Shown here: piece by piece, positions 53,793 through 61,688 of the stretch | Layout of the letters: every line of letters starts with the position of its first letter | How positions within the stretch are numbered: position 1 is the first letter of the stretch | Source of the DNA: Hymenobacter sp. GOD-10R | GTDB taxonomy: Bacteria > Bacteroidota > Bacteroidia > Cytophagales > Hymenobacteraceae | Length of the DNA: 64,000 nt | Reading direction: 5' to 3' | Assembly: GCF_035609205.1 (NCBI RefSeq) | Contig: NZ_CP141184.1 | Span: 4,285,001 to 4,349,000, forward strand | Notes under the pieces: model-generated | The model's database searches: none | Seen by the model: the letters and a program-made list of their open reading frames with translations, nothing else | Told to the model about the DNA's origin: nothing | Made by a program: the position numbers and the translations under genes

Positions 53793-56700
53793 CTATTTAA
53801 TATTGCTGGCTGTTTTATCAGCACGCTCTTGCGCACTAGCCTCTTTCCTAGTTTCAGGAATGGGACTGTAGTGCGGCTTCAACCCACCTAGGTCGATGGT
53901 AATTCGGTCGAGCACGACGCCGGGGTCAAGCGCATATACTTTGAGCGTGTGCCGGCCGGGGGTGATGGCCTCCGCTTTTATTTGCCGTTGGGCATTATTG
54001 CGCAGTACGTTCTGCTTCCACTCTTCCGAGCGCCCCACGGTGCGAAAATCTACAACGTGCATTGGCTGATCGTCGAGGGCAACGCCGTAGCGCATGCCCG
54101 TGAGGCTCGTGAGTTCGTGGGTGGGCAGGGTGAAGACGGTGATGGTGGGTACCGCGGCGGAAAGCGCATAGAAGTCGTACTCGGCAACGGCAGCTTGCGC
54201 CGGCGCGCTGGTTGTATCGCTGAGTGAGGCAGCTTGTAGTGGCTGCGCTTGTAAGGCACTTCCGGCTAGACCTAGGTTTGGCACGCTCGCCCATTGCTGC
54301 GCCGCTTTGTCTGTTTTACGAGTATAGTTGGCAGCGTCCATCGACACGTAGCCATTGCTTTCAATAAAGCCGGCATAGTCTCCCACCTCCGGCATGACGC
54401 CAGTGGCCGAAACCCACACAACAATTTTCTGTCCCGCCGCGGTGAAGGTAATCCGCCCAGGCAGCTTGGCGTGTTTGGGGGCTTTGCTCCAGTCGATGCT
54501 TACCTGCACGCGTTGTTCCCGTCGACCTAGGGTTGGGAGCAGTTGCCCCTGCTGGGCCGATAGCGTGATCCATTTTGCTGAAGTCTTGGCCTTCCACGAT
54601 ACGGCTTGGTGGCGGGAGAGAAACAGGTCGATGAAGCGGTGCTGCTGCCCCCACGGGTAAAAAGTGGGCAACACCCGCTCTAGCTTGCTCTTGCTACGGA
54701 CCAGAAACGACGAATCTTTGCTTACCTCACCTTCCGGCGCGACTCTCCAGGTGAAGGTTGTATCAATCGGAATGGGCTTTAGCACCGGCGCCTGGTACAC
54801 AGGCAAGTTGCGGGGCTTCATCGACATCATGCCTTGCCATTTGCCACCGGCTAGCTGCTGGTTGAAGTACTCGGTCTCTTGTTCGATCTGGGCGTAAGCT
54901 TGCTGAGCTAGGGTAGCATAGTCGCAGGCGCTGGCGCGGTTTTGCCGGGCGTACAGTTCGCTTTTGTCGGCGTACAAGAACTTCTGGTTCATTAGCGCGG
55001 CTCCTAGCACCGGGTAGTACACTAGCTCGTAAAAGGCATCGGCTTTGTCGGAACTGATTTGGGTGCGCAGCTGCTTCACTTGCTCAACCAAAGCAGCGTA
55101 GCGGTCGAGGCGGCGCTGAGCTTCATCGCCGTAGTAAAAGTGGTTGTATTCGGTGCGCGTGGTGGGCGTGGTGGGTTCGGTGCGGCTCCAGCCCATAAAC
55201 TCGGGCCGACGCTCAAAAGCTAGGTCATAGTATTCCCACAGCACATGGCGGAGAGAAGCCGCCGTAGCCGAGCCAAAAATGTCCCCCATCCACTGCTCTA
55301 AGTGCGCGGGTACGTGCTGACTTTCCTGAAAGGGTTGCGCGTTGTACGCCATATCTAGGAAGAGCTGCGTATTGTATTCGAGCGGCTTCAAGTCGCCCAC
55401 GTTCAGCACCCAAAGCCCGTCGGCTTGCATGGCGTAGGCTTTCATCATTTCCTCCCGAATGAGGGCGGGGTGCGTGGAGCTGAGCCACAGGTAGTCGTGG
55501 GGGCGCCCCCAATACGAAGCGTGGTAGTACACGCCCGAGCGGCCGGCGCGGCGCTGCTCCTCGGCATTAGCCAAGCGACTGATGTAGCCGTAGTTGTCGT
55601 CGGGCCACACCAGGGTCACGTCGTCGGGCAGCTTCAGGCCTTGGTCGTACACGTCGAGCACCTCCTTATATAAGGTGAAGACCTGCGGAATGCGCGTCAC
55701 GTCTTTGGCCACGTTGTTCCGCAAAATTCCGCGTTGGTCGGCAATAATGTTACCTAGCATTTGAGCCGCTTCCTTGGGCGTTTTGGCACCCTCCATGCCG
55801 CTGTCGTGCACGCCGCGCATGCCCAGCGAATAGATGGCTTCTTGCTGGCTAGCTTCTTTGGCGCGCTGATTCCAGTAGTTGTACACGGCGGGCTTGTTGC
55901 GGAAATAGTCGAAGGGGCCCATGGTTTTCTCGTTCCACTCGTCCACGTTGTTGCGCAGCATGGGCTCGGCGTGCGAGGTGCCCACCAAGATGGCGTAGCG
56001 GTCGGCTACTGGCGGATTGCCGGGGTAGTGAAAAAAGGCCTTCGTGCTCGGGTGCATGGCCGGCCAGATCAGGTTGGCTTTCAGGCGCAGCAACAGCTCG
56101 AAGAGGTGCGCATAGGTGTTTGGGCCAATGTCTTTGATGTCCTTGTCTAGGTTTTGCGCCGCCCACGGCTGCAAGCCCCAATCTTCATCGTTGAGGAAAA
56201 TACCGCGGTACTTCACCGAAGGCGGCGCGCTCTGGAAAGTCCCGGCCGTCAGATAAAGATTCGCTTGGTGCTGTGGCGGCACATCGGCCCACCAATACCA
56301 AGGCGACACGCCCAAGCGGCGCGACAACTCAAACACGCCGTAGGCCGTGCCCCGCCGGTCGCTCCCGGCAATTACTAGGGCCTTGCCCGGCTTGCCCAGT
56401 GGCTGCTCAACGACACTGAGGGTGAAGGTTTCCCACTGCCCTTTCAGGTTTTTCAGGTCGAGCTGTCCGCGGGACGCCAGTTGGTCAATGAGGCGGGAAT
56501 GACCTAGGGTGCCGATAATCACCGAGTACTCCGTGAGCGGCTCGGTAGCTGCCCGCAACGCCGGCGCACTCCCCGCCACGAGGTTGACGTCTTTGGCTAA
56601 TGCTTCGGCGGCGACGCGTACTACCTCCGCATCCTGCGCATCGATGTAGAGAGACACCGCGCTATGCTGATGCACCAGCGGAAACACCGCCGGGCTGTGA

Positions 56701-56804
56701 TCCGCCGTTAGGGTCACGGGAGCAGCTAGGTTCTGCTGCGCGGCGGCGGGCCGGTGCAGACCACTCAGCAGGAAGATTAGAGCGTAGGCGAACCACTTTT
56801 TCAT
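53793..56804 (-). CDS. GH115 alpha-glucuronidase
   Basis: A 1003-residue exported enzyme of family GH115, which removes 4-O-methyl-glucuronic acid side chains from xylan. A signal peptide covers about 1-22. Characteristic blocks are VKYRGIFLNDEDWGLQPWA, LLLRLKANLIWPAMHPSTKAFFHYP, GTSHAEPMLRNNVDEWN, TLVWPDDNYGYISRL and the C-terminal beta-sandwich with YVSMDAANYTRKTD. Length is typical. No other xylan genes are in the window. ATG 56804 is preferred to TTG 56813. Confidence 0.93.
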   Translation of the reverse strand: MKKWFAYALIFLLSGLHRPAAAQQNLAAPVTLTADHSPAVFPLVHQHSAVSLYIDAQDAEVVRVAAEALAKDVNLVAGSAPALRAATEPLTEYSVIIGTLGHSRLIDQLASRGQLDLKNLKGQWETFTLSVVEQPLGKPGKALVIAGSDRRGTAYGVFELSRRLGVSPWYWWADVPPQHQANLYLTAGTFQSAPPSVKYRGIFLNDEDWGLQPWAAQNLDKDIKDIGPNTYAHLFELLLRLKANLIWPAMHPSTKAFFHYPGNPPVADRYAILVGTSHAEPMLRNNVDEWNEKTMGPFDYFRNKPAVYNYWNQRAKEASQQEAIYSLGMRGVHDSGMEGAKTPKEAAQMLGNIIADQRGILRNNVAKDVTRIPQVFTLYKEVLDVYDQGLKLPDDVTLVWPDDNYGYISRLANAEEQRRAGRSGVYYHASYWGRPHDYLWLSSTHPALIREEMMKAYAMQADGLWVLNVGDLKPLEYNTQLFLDMAYNAQPFQESQHVPAHLEQWMGDIFGSATAASLRHVLWEYYDLAFERRPEFMGWSRTEPTTPTTRTEYNHFYYGDEAQRRLDRYAALVEQVKQLRTQISSDKADAFYELVYYPVLGAALMNQKFLYADKSELYARQNRASACDYATLAQQAYAQIEQETEYFNQQLAGGKWQGMMSMKPRNLPVYQAPVLKPIPIDTTFTWRVAPEGEVSKDSSFLVRSKSKLERVLPTFYPWGQQHRFIDLFLSRHQAVSWKAKTSAKWITLSAQQGQLLPTLGRREQRVQVSIDWSKAPKHAKLPGRITFTAAGQKIVVWVSATGVMPEVGDYAGFIESNGYVSMDAANYTRKTDKAAQQWASVPNLGLAGSALQAQPLQAASLSDTTSAPAQAAVAEYDFYALSAAVPTITVFTLPTHELTSLTGMRYGVALDDQPMHVVDFRTVGRSEEWKQNVLRNNAQRQIKAEAITPGRHTLKVYALDPGVVLDRITIDLGGLKPHYSPIPETRKEASAQERADKTASNIK

Positions 56805-57029
56805 AATGTGCAATGGCGGGGTAAGCGAGGAGAGGCAGCCAAGACAGGCGCAACTCGGAATCGGCCGTCAGGCGATATACAGGAAAGAATGGGAGCGAAC
56901 TATCCTGCTCGTTCCTGGGCAAGCTTTTTCCTTGGCTGTATTTGCCAGCAGTTGATGCCGTCGAGTACCACGTCCGGCGAAGATGTTGTATACTACTGCT
57001 CGTTTCGTTTTCCCTCTTTGTCTCCGCGT

Positions 57030-58466
57030 ATGCCCTCTTTTATTCTGCGTCGTCTGACCCTAGGTCTAGCTCTGAGCCTAGGCGCATACGTGCCCGGCCG
57101 AGCTCAGCAATTTACCTCTCAAGTGCAGGAGTTTATCAGCGTGAACGCGCCTTCCGTGGCCCTCACCGATGCGAAGGTGATCGACGGCACCGGCAAGCCG
57201 GCCCAGCTCCACCAGACCGTGCTCCTGCAAAAAGGCCGCATTGTGCAAGTTGGCCCCATGAAAAAGGTGAAGGTGCCCGCCGATGCCAAAGTGATTAACT
57301 GCGCGGGCAAAACCCTGATTCCGGGCCTCGTGATGCTGCACGAACACCTGTACTACACCATGCCTGTGGGGAGCTACTTCAACATCGCCCAGATGCCGTA
57401 CTCCTTCCCGCGGCTGTACCTGGCGGGCGGCGCCACCACCATCCGCACGGCCGGCAGCATCGAACCCCAGACCGACCTCGCCATCAAGCGCATGATTGGG
57501 GAAGGCAAGCTTATCGGGCCCGACATGGACGTGACGGCGCCTTATATGGAGGAACCTAGCATGGACATTCCGGCCCTGAATACCATCAAAGGCCCCGAGG
57601 ATGCGGCGGCGTCTACCATCTTTTGGGCGAACAAAGGCTGCACGTCGTTCAAGATGTACATGCACGCCACCCGCGCCGACCTAGCTGCTGTGGTGCGCGA
57701 GGCCCACGCCCGCCACCTGAAAGTAACCGGCCACCTCTGCTCCATTACCTACCACGAAGCCGCTGAAATCGGCATCGACAACCTAGAGCACGGCTTCATG
57801 GCTAGCTCCGATTTTGAGCAGAACAAGCCCGTTGACGTGTGCGACTACCCTAATGGGCGGACAGCGCTGCTGAAGCTACCTGTAAACAGCCCCGAGATGA
57901 AAAACCTGATCAGTTACTTGGTCAGCAAAAAGGTTGCCCTCACCTCTACCCTGCCGGTATTCGAACCCTACACGGGCCGGGAGGTAGTGCTCGGTGGTGG
58001 TCTGGAAGCGCTGGTGCCCCAGCTACAAGAGCGCGAAAAGGCTACTTGGCAGCAAAATCAACAGAAGGACACGGCCAGCGTGCGTCTGTTTAAGAAAGAA
58101 ATGGCTTGGGAAAAGCAGTTTTACAACGCGGGCGGTCTGCTCGTAGCTGGTACTGACCCCACCGGCGCGGGCCGCACCGTCGCCGGCTACGCCAACCGGC
58201 GCCAGATGGAACTACTGGTAGAGGCGGGCTTCACGCCCGTAGAAGCCATCAAGATCAGCACGCTAAACGGGGCTACCTACCTAGGTCGGGAGAAGGAAAT
58301 CGGCACCATTGAGGCCGGCAAGCAAGCCGATCTGATCCTGATCAACGGCGACCCGGAGAAAGATATCCAGCAAGTGCGCCAGATGGAGACGGTGTTCAAG
58401 AATGGCGTGGGCTTCGACTCTGCCAAACTGTTCGAGTCGATGAAGGGGAAAGTGGGGCTGAATTGA
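57030..58466 (+). CDS. Secreted amidohydrolase-family protein
   Basis: A 478-residue exported metal-dependent hydrolase. A signal peptide covers about 1-24. The amidohydrolase barrel begins ALTDAKVIDGTGKPAQL, with GKTLIPGLVMLHEHLYY (the HxH-type metal site reads HEH), K in FKMYMHAT, H in VTGHLCSI and GIDNLEHGF, and D in LLVAGTDPTGAGRT. The C-terminal strand block is GTIEAGKQADLILINGDP. Imidazolonepropionase- and prolidase-like relatives act on cyclic amides or peptides; the substrate here is unknown. It is divergent from GH115. Confidence 0.88.
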   Translation: MPSFILRRLTLGLALSLGAYVPGRAQQFTSQVQEFISVNAPSVALTDAKVIDGTGKPAQLHQTVLLQKGRIVQVGPMKKVKVPADAKVINCAGKTLIPGLVMLHEHLYYTMPVGSYFNIAQMPYSFPRLYLAGGATTIRTAGSIEPQTDLAIKRMIGEGKLIGPDMDVTAPYMEEPSMDIPALNTIKGPEDAAASTIFWANKGCTSFKMYMHATRADLAAVVREAHARHLKVTGHLCSITYHEAAEIGIDNLEHGFMASSDFEQNKPVDVCDYPNGRTALLKLPVNSPEMKNLISYLVSKKVALTSTLPVFEPYTGREVVLGGGLEALVPQLQEREKATWQQNQQKDTASVRLFKKEMAWEKQFYNAGGLLVAGTDPTGAGRTVAGYANRRQMELLVEAGFTPVEAIKISTLNGATYLGREKEIGTIEAGKQADLILINGDPEKDIQQVRQMETVFKNGVGFDSAKLFESMKGKVGLN

Positions 58467-58477
58467 GGTAAGAGGAT

Positions 58478-58580
58478 GTAGCGCGAAGCTCCGGCTTCGC
58501 GCATCGTTGAACGACCGGCACCTAGGGTATTATTGTGGATTAATCGTGCAACGATGCGCGAAGCCGGAGCTTCGCGCTAC
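58478..58580. repeat. Large palindromic intergenic repeat
   Basis: Two 37-bp arms (58478-58514 and 58544-58580) are inverted with one mismatch. Each arm contains a smaller palindrome GCGCGAAGCTCCGGCTTCGCGC. A 29-bp centre separates them. It lies between two convergent genes, 11 bases after one stop and four before the other. A degenerate copy is at 38774-38884, and related short palindromes are at 4681 and 45675. Confidence 0.8.
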
Positions 58581-58584
58581 GGTT

Positions 58585-59712
58585 TTACCGTGCCTTCTGC
58601 GCCAGGAAGCTCTTAATGTTGTCGTTCAAAAACTTGCTGTCTTCCGGATTGGGCGCGGCGCCGGCCGTGTGTCCCCACAAGGATGGAATCGGCTTCAGCA
58701 CTACACCCGGAATGAAAGCCGCTTCGTAGCGCGCATCGGTGATTGGGAAGTACAAATCCGTTTCGGAGGGCATGTAGAGAATGGGCACTTTGATAGAGCG
58801 CAACGCCTTTTCCACGTCGCCACCGAAGCCTGCTGAGGTGCCCACATTGTGTTGTTCCCAGGTGCGCATTTGCAGAATCAAGTTGTTGGCATCGGCACCG
58901 GGGATGAAGTTGGTGCGGTACTCATTCAAGACCTGCTCGAAGGTCGTGCTCGGCTTTGCGCCTACCTTCCACAACTCCTTGCGCCACCACTCCTGCGAGT
59001 ACAGCCACGCCGTCCAGACGGTGGCAAATGCTTCCAGACCTTTCTTGGGCGGAGCAGTGTAGTCGCCACCCTTAAATGCCTCATCCGCCGTCAAAGCGGC
59101 AATTTGCCCCTCCAAACGCACGATACCGTGCGGGTAGGTTTTGGCCGTGCCCGACGTAGCAACGATGCGGTCAGCAAAGCTAGGATAGCTCACGGCCCAC
59201 TGAAACGCTTGCTGTGCCCCCATCGAGAAACCAATGATGGCTTGCAGGTGCGTTACCTTCAGATCTTTAAGCAAAAGCTGGTGCACAGCTTCCACATTGT
59301 CGCGAATGGTCATGACGGGGAAGCGCGGGCCGTGGTAGGGCTCGGGCGTATTGCTCGGTGAGGAGGAATGCCCATTGCCAAATAGCTCCGTAGCGACCAA
59401 AAAGACCTTAGTGGTGTCAAGCGCCTTGCCAGGGCCGATGAGCCACTCGTAGCCGTGGTGCGTGGCCATGTAGTGCGAGGGCAGCAAGATGGCATTGTCA
59501 CGCTTGGCATTCAAGTGGCCGTAGGTGCCGTACACCACGCTAGCCTTCGGGAGCGTGACACCACTTTCCGTCTTGAAGTTTTCTAGCGCAAAAGTGTGGT
59601 GCTTAGCACGATCGGGGCGCTTGGGCGTATCCTGTGCGTGTAGGCTAGGGTTGGCTAGGCAGCTAATAAGGAAGGCAAGCAAAAGGGCAGAACGCGGGAC
59701 AAACAGGCGCAT
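58585..59712 (-). CDS. Secreted alpha/beta hydrolase related to homoserine O-acetyltransferase
   Basis: A 375-residue alpha/beta hydrolase of the MetX group. The N-terminus is a signal peptide (about 1-27). The nucleophile Ser is in GFSMGAQQAFQW, the Asp in MPSETDLYFP and the His in SLWGHTAG. PKASVVYGTYGHLNAKRDNAILLPSHY is typical of the group. Periplasmic export makes methionine biosynthesis unlikely, so an ester or amide hydrolase is more plausible. Substrate unknown. Confidence 0.86.
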   Translation of the reverse strand: MRLFVPRSALLLAFLISCLANPSLHAQDTPKRPDRAKHHTFALENFKTESGVTLPKASVVYGTYGHLNAKRDNAILLPSHYMATHHGYEWLIGPGKALDTTKVFLVATELFGNGHSSSPSNTPEPYHGPRFPVMTIRDNVEAVHQLLLKDLKVTHLQAIIGFSMGAQQAFQWAVSYPSFADRIVATSGTAKTYPHGIVRLEGQIAALTADEAFKGGDYTAPPKKGLEAFATVWTAWLYSQEWWRKELWKVGAKPSTTFEQVLNEYRTNFIPGADANNLILQMRTWEQHNVGTSAGFGGDVEKALRSIKVPILYMPSETDLYFPITDARYEAAFIPGVVLKPIPSLWGHTAGAAPNPEDSKFLNDNIKSFLAQKAR

Positions 59713-59827
59713 ACGAAGAAGGAGGGGAAAAGTAGGTTACTGGAGCTGTGTAACGGTTTACGAAATGATTATTACAATCCAGTTTAATCATAATAAAAGG
59801 ATAACTTAGGCCAATACCGATAGTCGG

Positions 59828-59835
59828 TAGCTTTG
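59828..59835 (+). promoter_or_regulatory. Possible -7 box of the ECF sigma gene
   Basis: TAGCTTTG is a perfect TAnnTTTG match only nine bases before the ATG. If used, the mRNA would be leaderless or nearly so. No TTG lies 21 bp upstream. Confidence 0.4.
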
Positions 59836-59844
59836 TCGACTGAT

Positions 59845-60417
59845 ATGCCGTTCGCGACTAGCTCCTCAGATCATCATTATTTGCAGGCCCTCGCGCTGAG
59901 CGAAGAGGCGGCTTTTGATGCACTTTTCACCCGCTACTATCCCGGGTTGGTACGGTACGCCAAAACCCTGTTGCCCTACCCCACCGACGCCGCCGAAGAC
60001 GTGACAGCCGACGTGTTCTGCACCCTGTGGACCAACCGGGCACATCTGGTGGTGCAGGGCTCATTGGCAAGCTACCTCTACACCGCCGTCAAGCACCGCG
60101 CCTACGACAAACTTCGCCAACAACGGCGCACGCCCCTACGTTTCGACGAGGACGAGCTATCTGCCCGGCAACCCGAATTCTCCTATTTGGAGCCTGACCA
60201 TCTGCTGACCTTCCAGGAGCTCAATCAGCAGGTGCTTCACCTTATCGACAAGCTTCCCAACCAGACGCGCACCGTGTTCCAGCTGCACCGCGAAGGCAAC
60301 CTCACCTACGAGGAAATTGCTTCGCTGCTGACTATCTCGATCAACTCCGTAAAAACGCACATGTTCAGAGCCTTGCGCTTCTTAAAATCGGCGCTGCATG
60401 TTTCTGGCACTTTGTAA
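59845..60417 (+). CDS. ECF RNA polymerase sigma-70 factor (FecI-like)
   Basis: A 190-residue sigma factor. Region 2 (about 15-85) has FDALFTRYYPGLVRYAKTLL, DAAEDVTADVFCTLW and YLYTAVKHRAYDKLR. Region 4 (about 130-185) has IDKLPNQTRTVFQLHREGNLTYEEIASLLTISINSVKTHMFRAL, the HTH that reads -35 elements. It precedes a FecR anti-sigma gene and a SusC receptor with an STN domain, the classic trans-envelope Fec arrangement. ATG 59845 is used. Confidence 0.93.
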   Translation: MPFATSSSDHHYLQALALSEEAAFDALFTRYYPGLVRYAKTLLPYPTDAAEDVTADVFCTLWTNRAHLVVQGSLASYLYTAVKHRAYDKLRQQRRTPLRFDEDELSARQPEFSYLEPDHLLTFQELNQQVLHLIDKLPNQTRTVFQLHREGNLTYEEIASLLTISINSVKTHMFRALRFLKSALHVSGTL

Positions 60418-60639
60418 AAGCTAGACAGGCCGCTTGCCTGAGCGCCGACCAACCACCGCAGAATGGCCCTAGCCAACACGGCCAGCGGACTAGCCCTTTT
60501 TGTGGTTTTCGGTCTGGCTAAAGCGGTCAAGCCACCGCAACATTACCTTTTTGTTAAATACAATTTTCCTTGTCACGAGGTCAGACGCCCCAAACGTCTT
60601 TGAGGAAGAAGGCTGCTAACTAGCCCTCTCCCCGCCGCT

Positions 60640-61653
60640 TTGGAACAGGAAGAACTTTATTTGCTTATTACCCGCTACCTAGCCCGCCAAACATCGGCGG
60701 AGGAAAACGACTGGTTGGCTACCTGGGTAGCCCAGTCGCCGGACCACGAGCGGATGTTTGAGCAACTGAAGCTTGTGTGGCAAGGCAGCAAAGCCCCGGC
60801 CGCCAACGCCAAAACGGCCGCCGCGTTGCGCAACGTAAAAAAACGGCTCACCCTGCCGGCACCAGTTCCCACGCCTCCTAGCTTGCCCCGCCGCCCAAAG
60901 TACCACCTTGTCGCGTTGGTACTGCTGATCTTGGTCGTGGCGGGGGGCGTGTGGTACCTAGCGGCGCCACCTAGCCCCCAACCCTACACGCTACGGCAGA
61001 CGCCAGCCGGCCAAAAACAAACGATTCGCTTGGCGGACGGCTCCCGCGTGACCCTCGCCCCGCAAAGTCAGCTGCGGTACCCAGTAGCATTCGACGGTGC
61101 TTACCGCGACGTGTACCTCGAAGGCGAAGCTTTCTTTGAAGTCAGCAAGGATGCGCGCCACCCGTTCCGGGTGCACAGTGGCCCTTTAGTCACCCAGGTA
61201 CTCGGGACTAAGTTCAACGTCAGCACCTTCGGGCCAGGGCAGCTCACCACGGTGTCGCTGGTAGAAGGCAAAGTGCAGGTACTCGACCAGCACGCCCGCT
61301 ACCTGCTCACGCCCGGCCAGCAGTTGCGCGCCGACCTAACCACTGGGCGCGTCCACCGGCAGCTATTCGACCCGGAGCAGGTATCCGGTTGGCGCTACAA
61401 CAAGCTGATTTTCAGAAATGAGAAGCTAGCAGACGCTGCGCCCCAGATCGAGCGACTTTACAACGTGAAGCTGGTGTTTGCCGACTCGGCCACGGCTGCG
61501 GCACGCCTCTGGGCCACTTTCGACAACGAGCCTCTGTCAGCGGTACTGAGTGCTCTGCAACTCGCCGGCTCCCTCACCAGCCGCCGCGAAGGCCACGTGA
61601 TTTACCTGACTCGCCAGGTGCCGCCCAACCGGTCAGCGGTCGGCCGCCCCTGA
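60640..61653 (+). CDS. FecR-type anti-sigma regulator
   Basis: A 337-residue inner-membrane anti-sigma protein. The cytoplasmic N-terminus (to about 88) has RYLARQTSAEENDWLATWVAQSPDHERMFEQLKLVW. One TM helix lies at about 90-110. The periplasmic FecR domain includes RLADGSRVTLAPQSQLRYP, YLEGEAFFEVSKDARHPFRV and LGTKFNVSTFGPGQLTTVSLVEGKVQV. The C-terminal domain follows (LIFRNEKLADAAPQIERLYNVKL). The only suitable start is TTG 60640. It should relay the receptor signal to the sigma factor. Confidence 0.93.
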   Translation: MEQEELYLLITRYLARQTSAEENDWLATWVAQSPDHERMFEQLKLVWQGSKAPAANAKTAAALRNVKKRLTLPAPVPTPPSLPRRPKYHLVALVLLILVVAGGVWYLAAPPSPQPYTLRQTPAGQKQTIRLADGSRVTLAPQSQLRYPVAFDGAYRDVYLEGEAFFEVSKDARHPFRVHSGPLVTQVLGTKFNVSTFGPGQLTTVSLVEGKVQVLDQHARYLLTPGQQLRADLTTGRVHRQLFDPEQVSGWRYNKLIFRNEKLADAAPQIERLYNVKLVFADSATAAARLWATFDNEPLSAVLSALQLAGSLTSRREGHVIYLTRQVPPNRSAVGRP

Positions 61654-61688
61654 TTCCATTATTCCCCAAATACCCACAACCCATCTTT

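Noticed and set aside
60418..60639. Small gene between sigma factor and fecR
   Set aside because: No frame with plausible start, length or composition; treated as a spacer.
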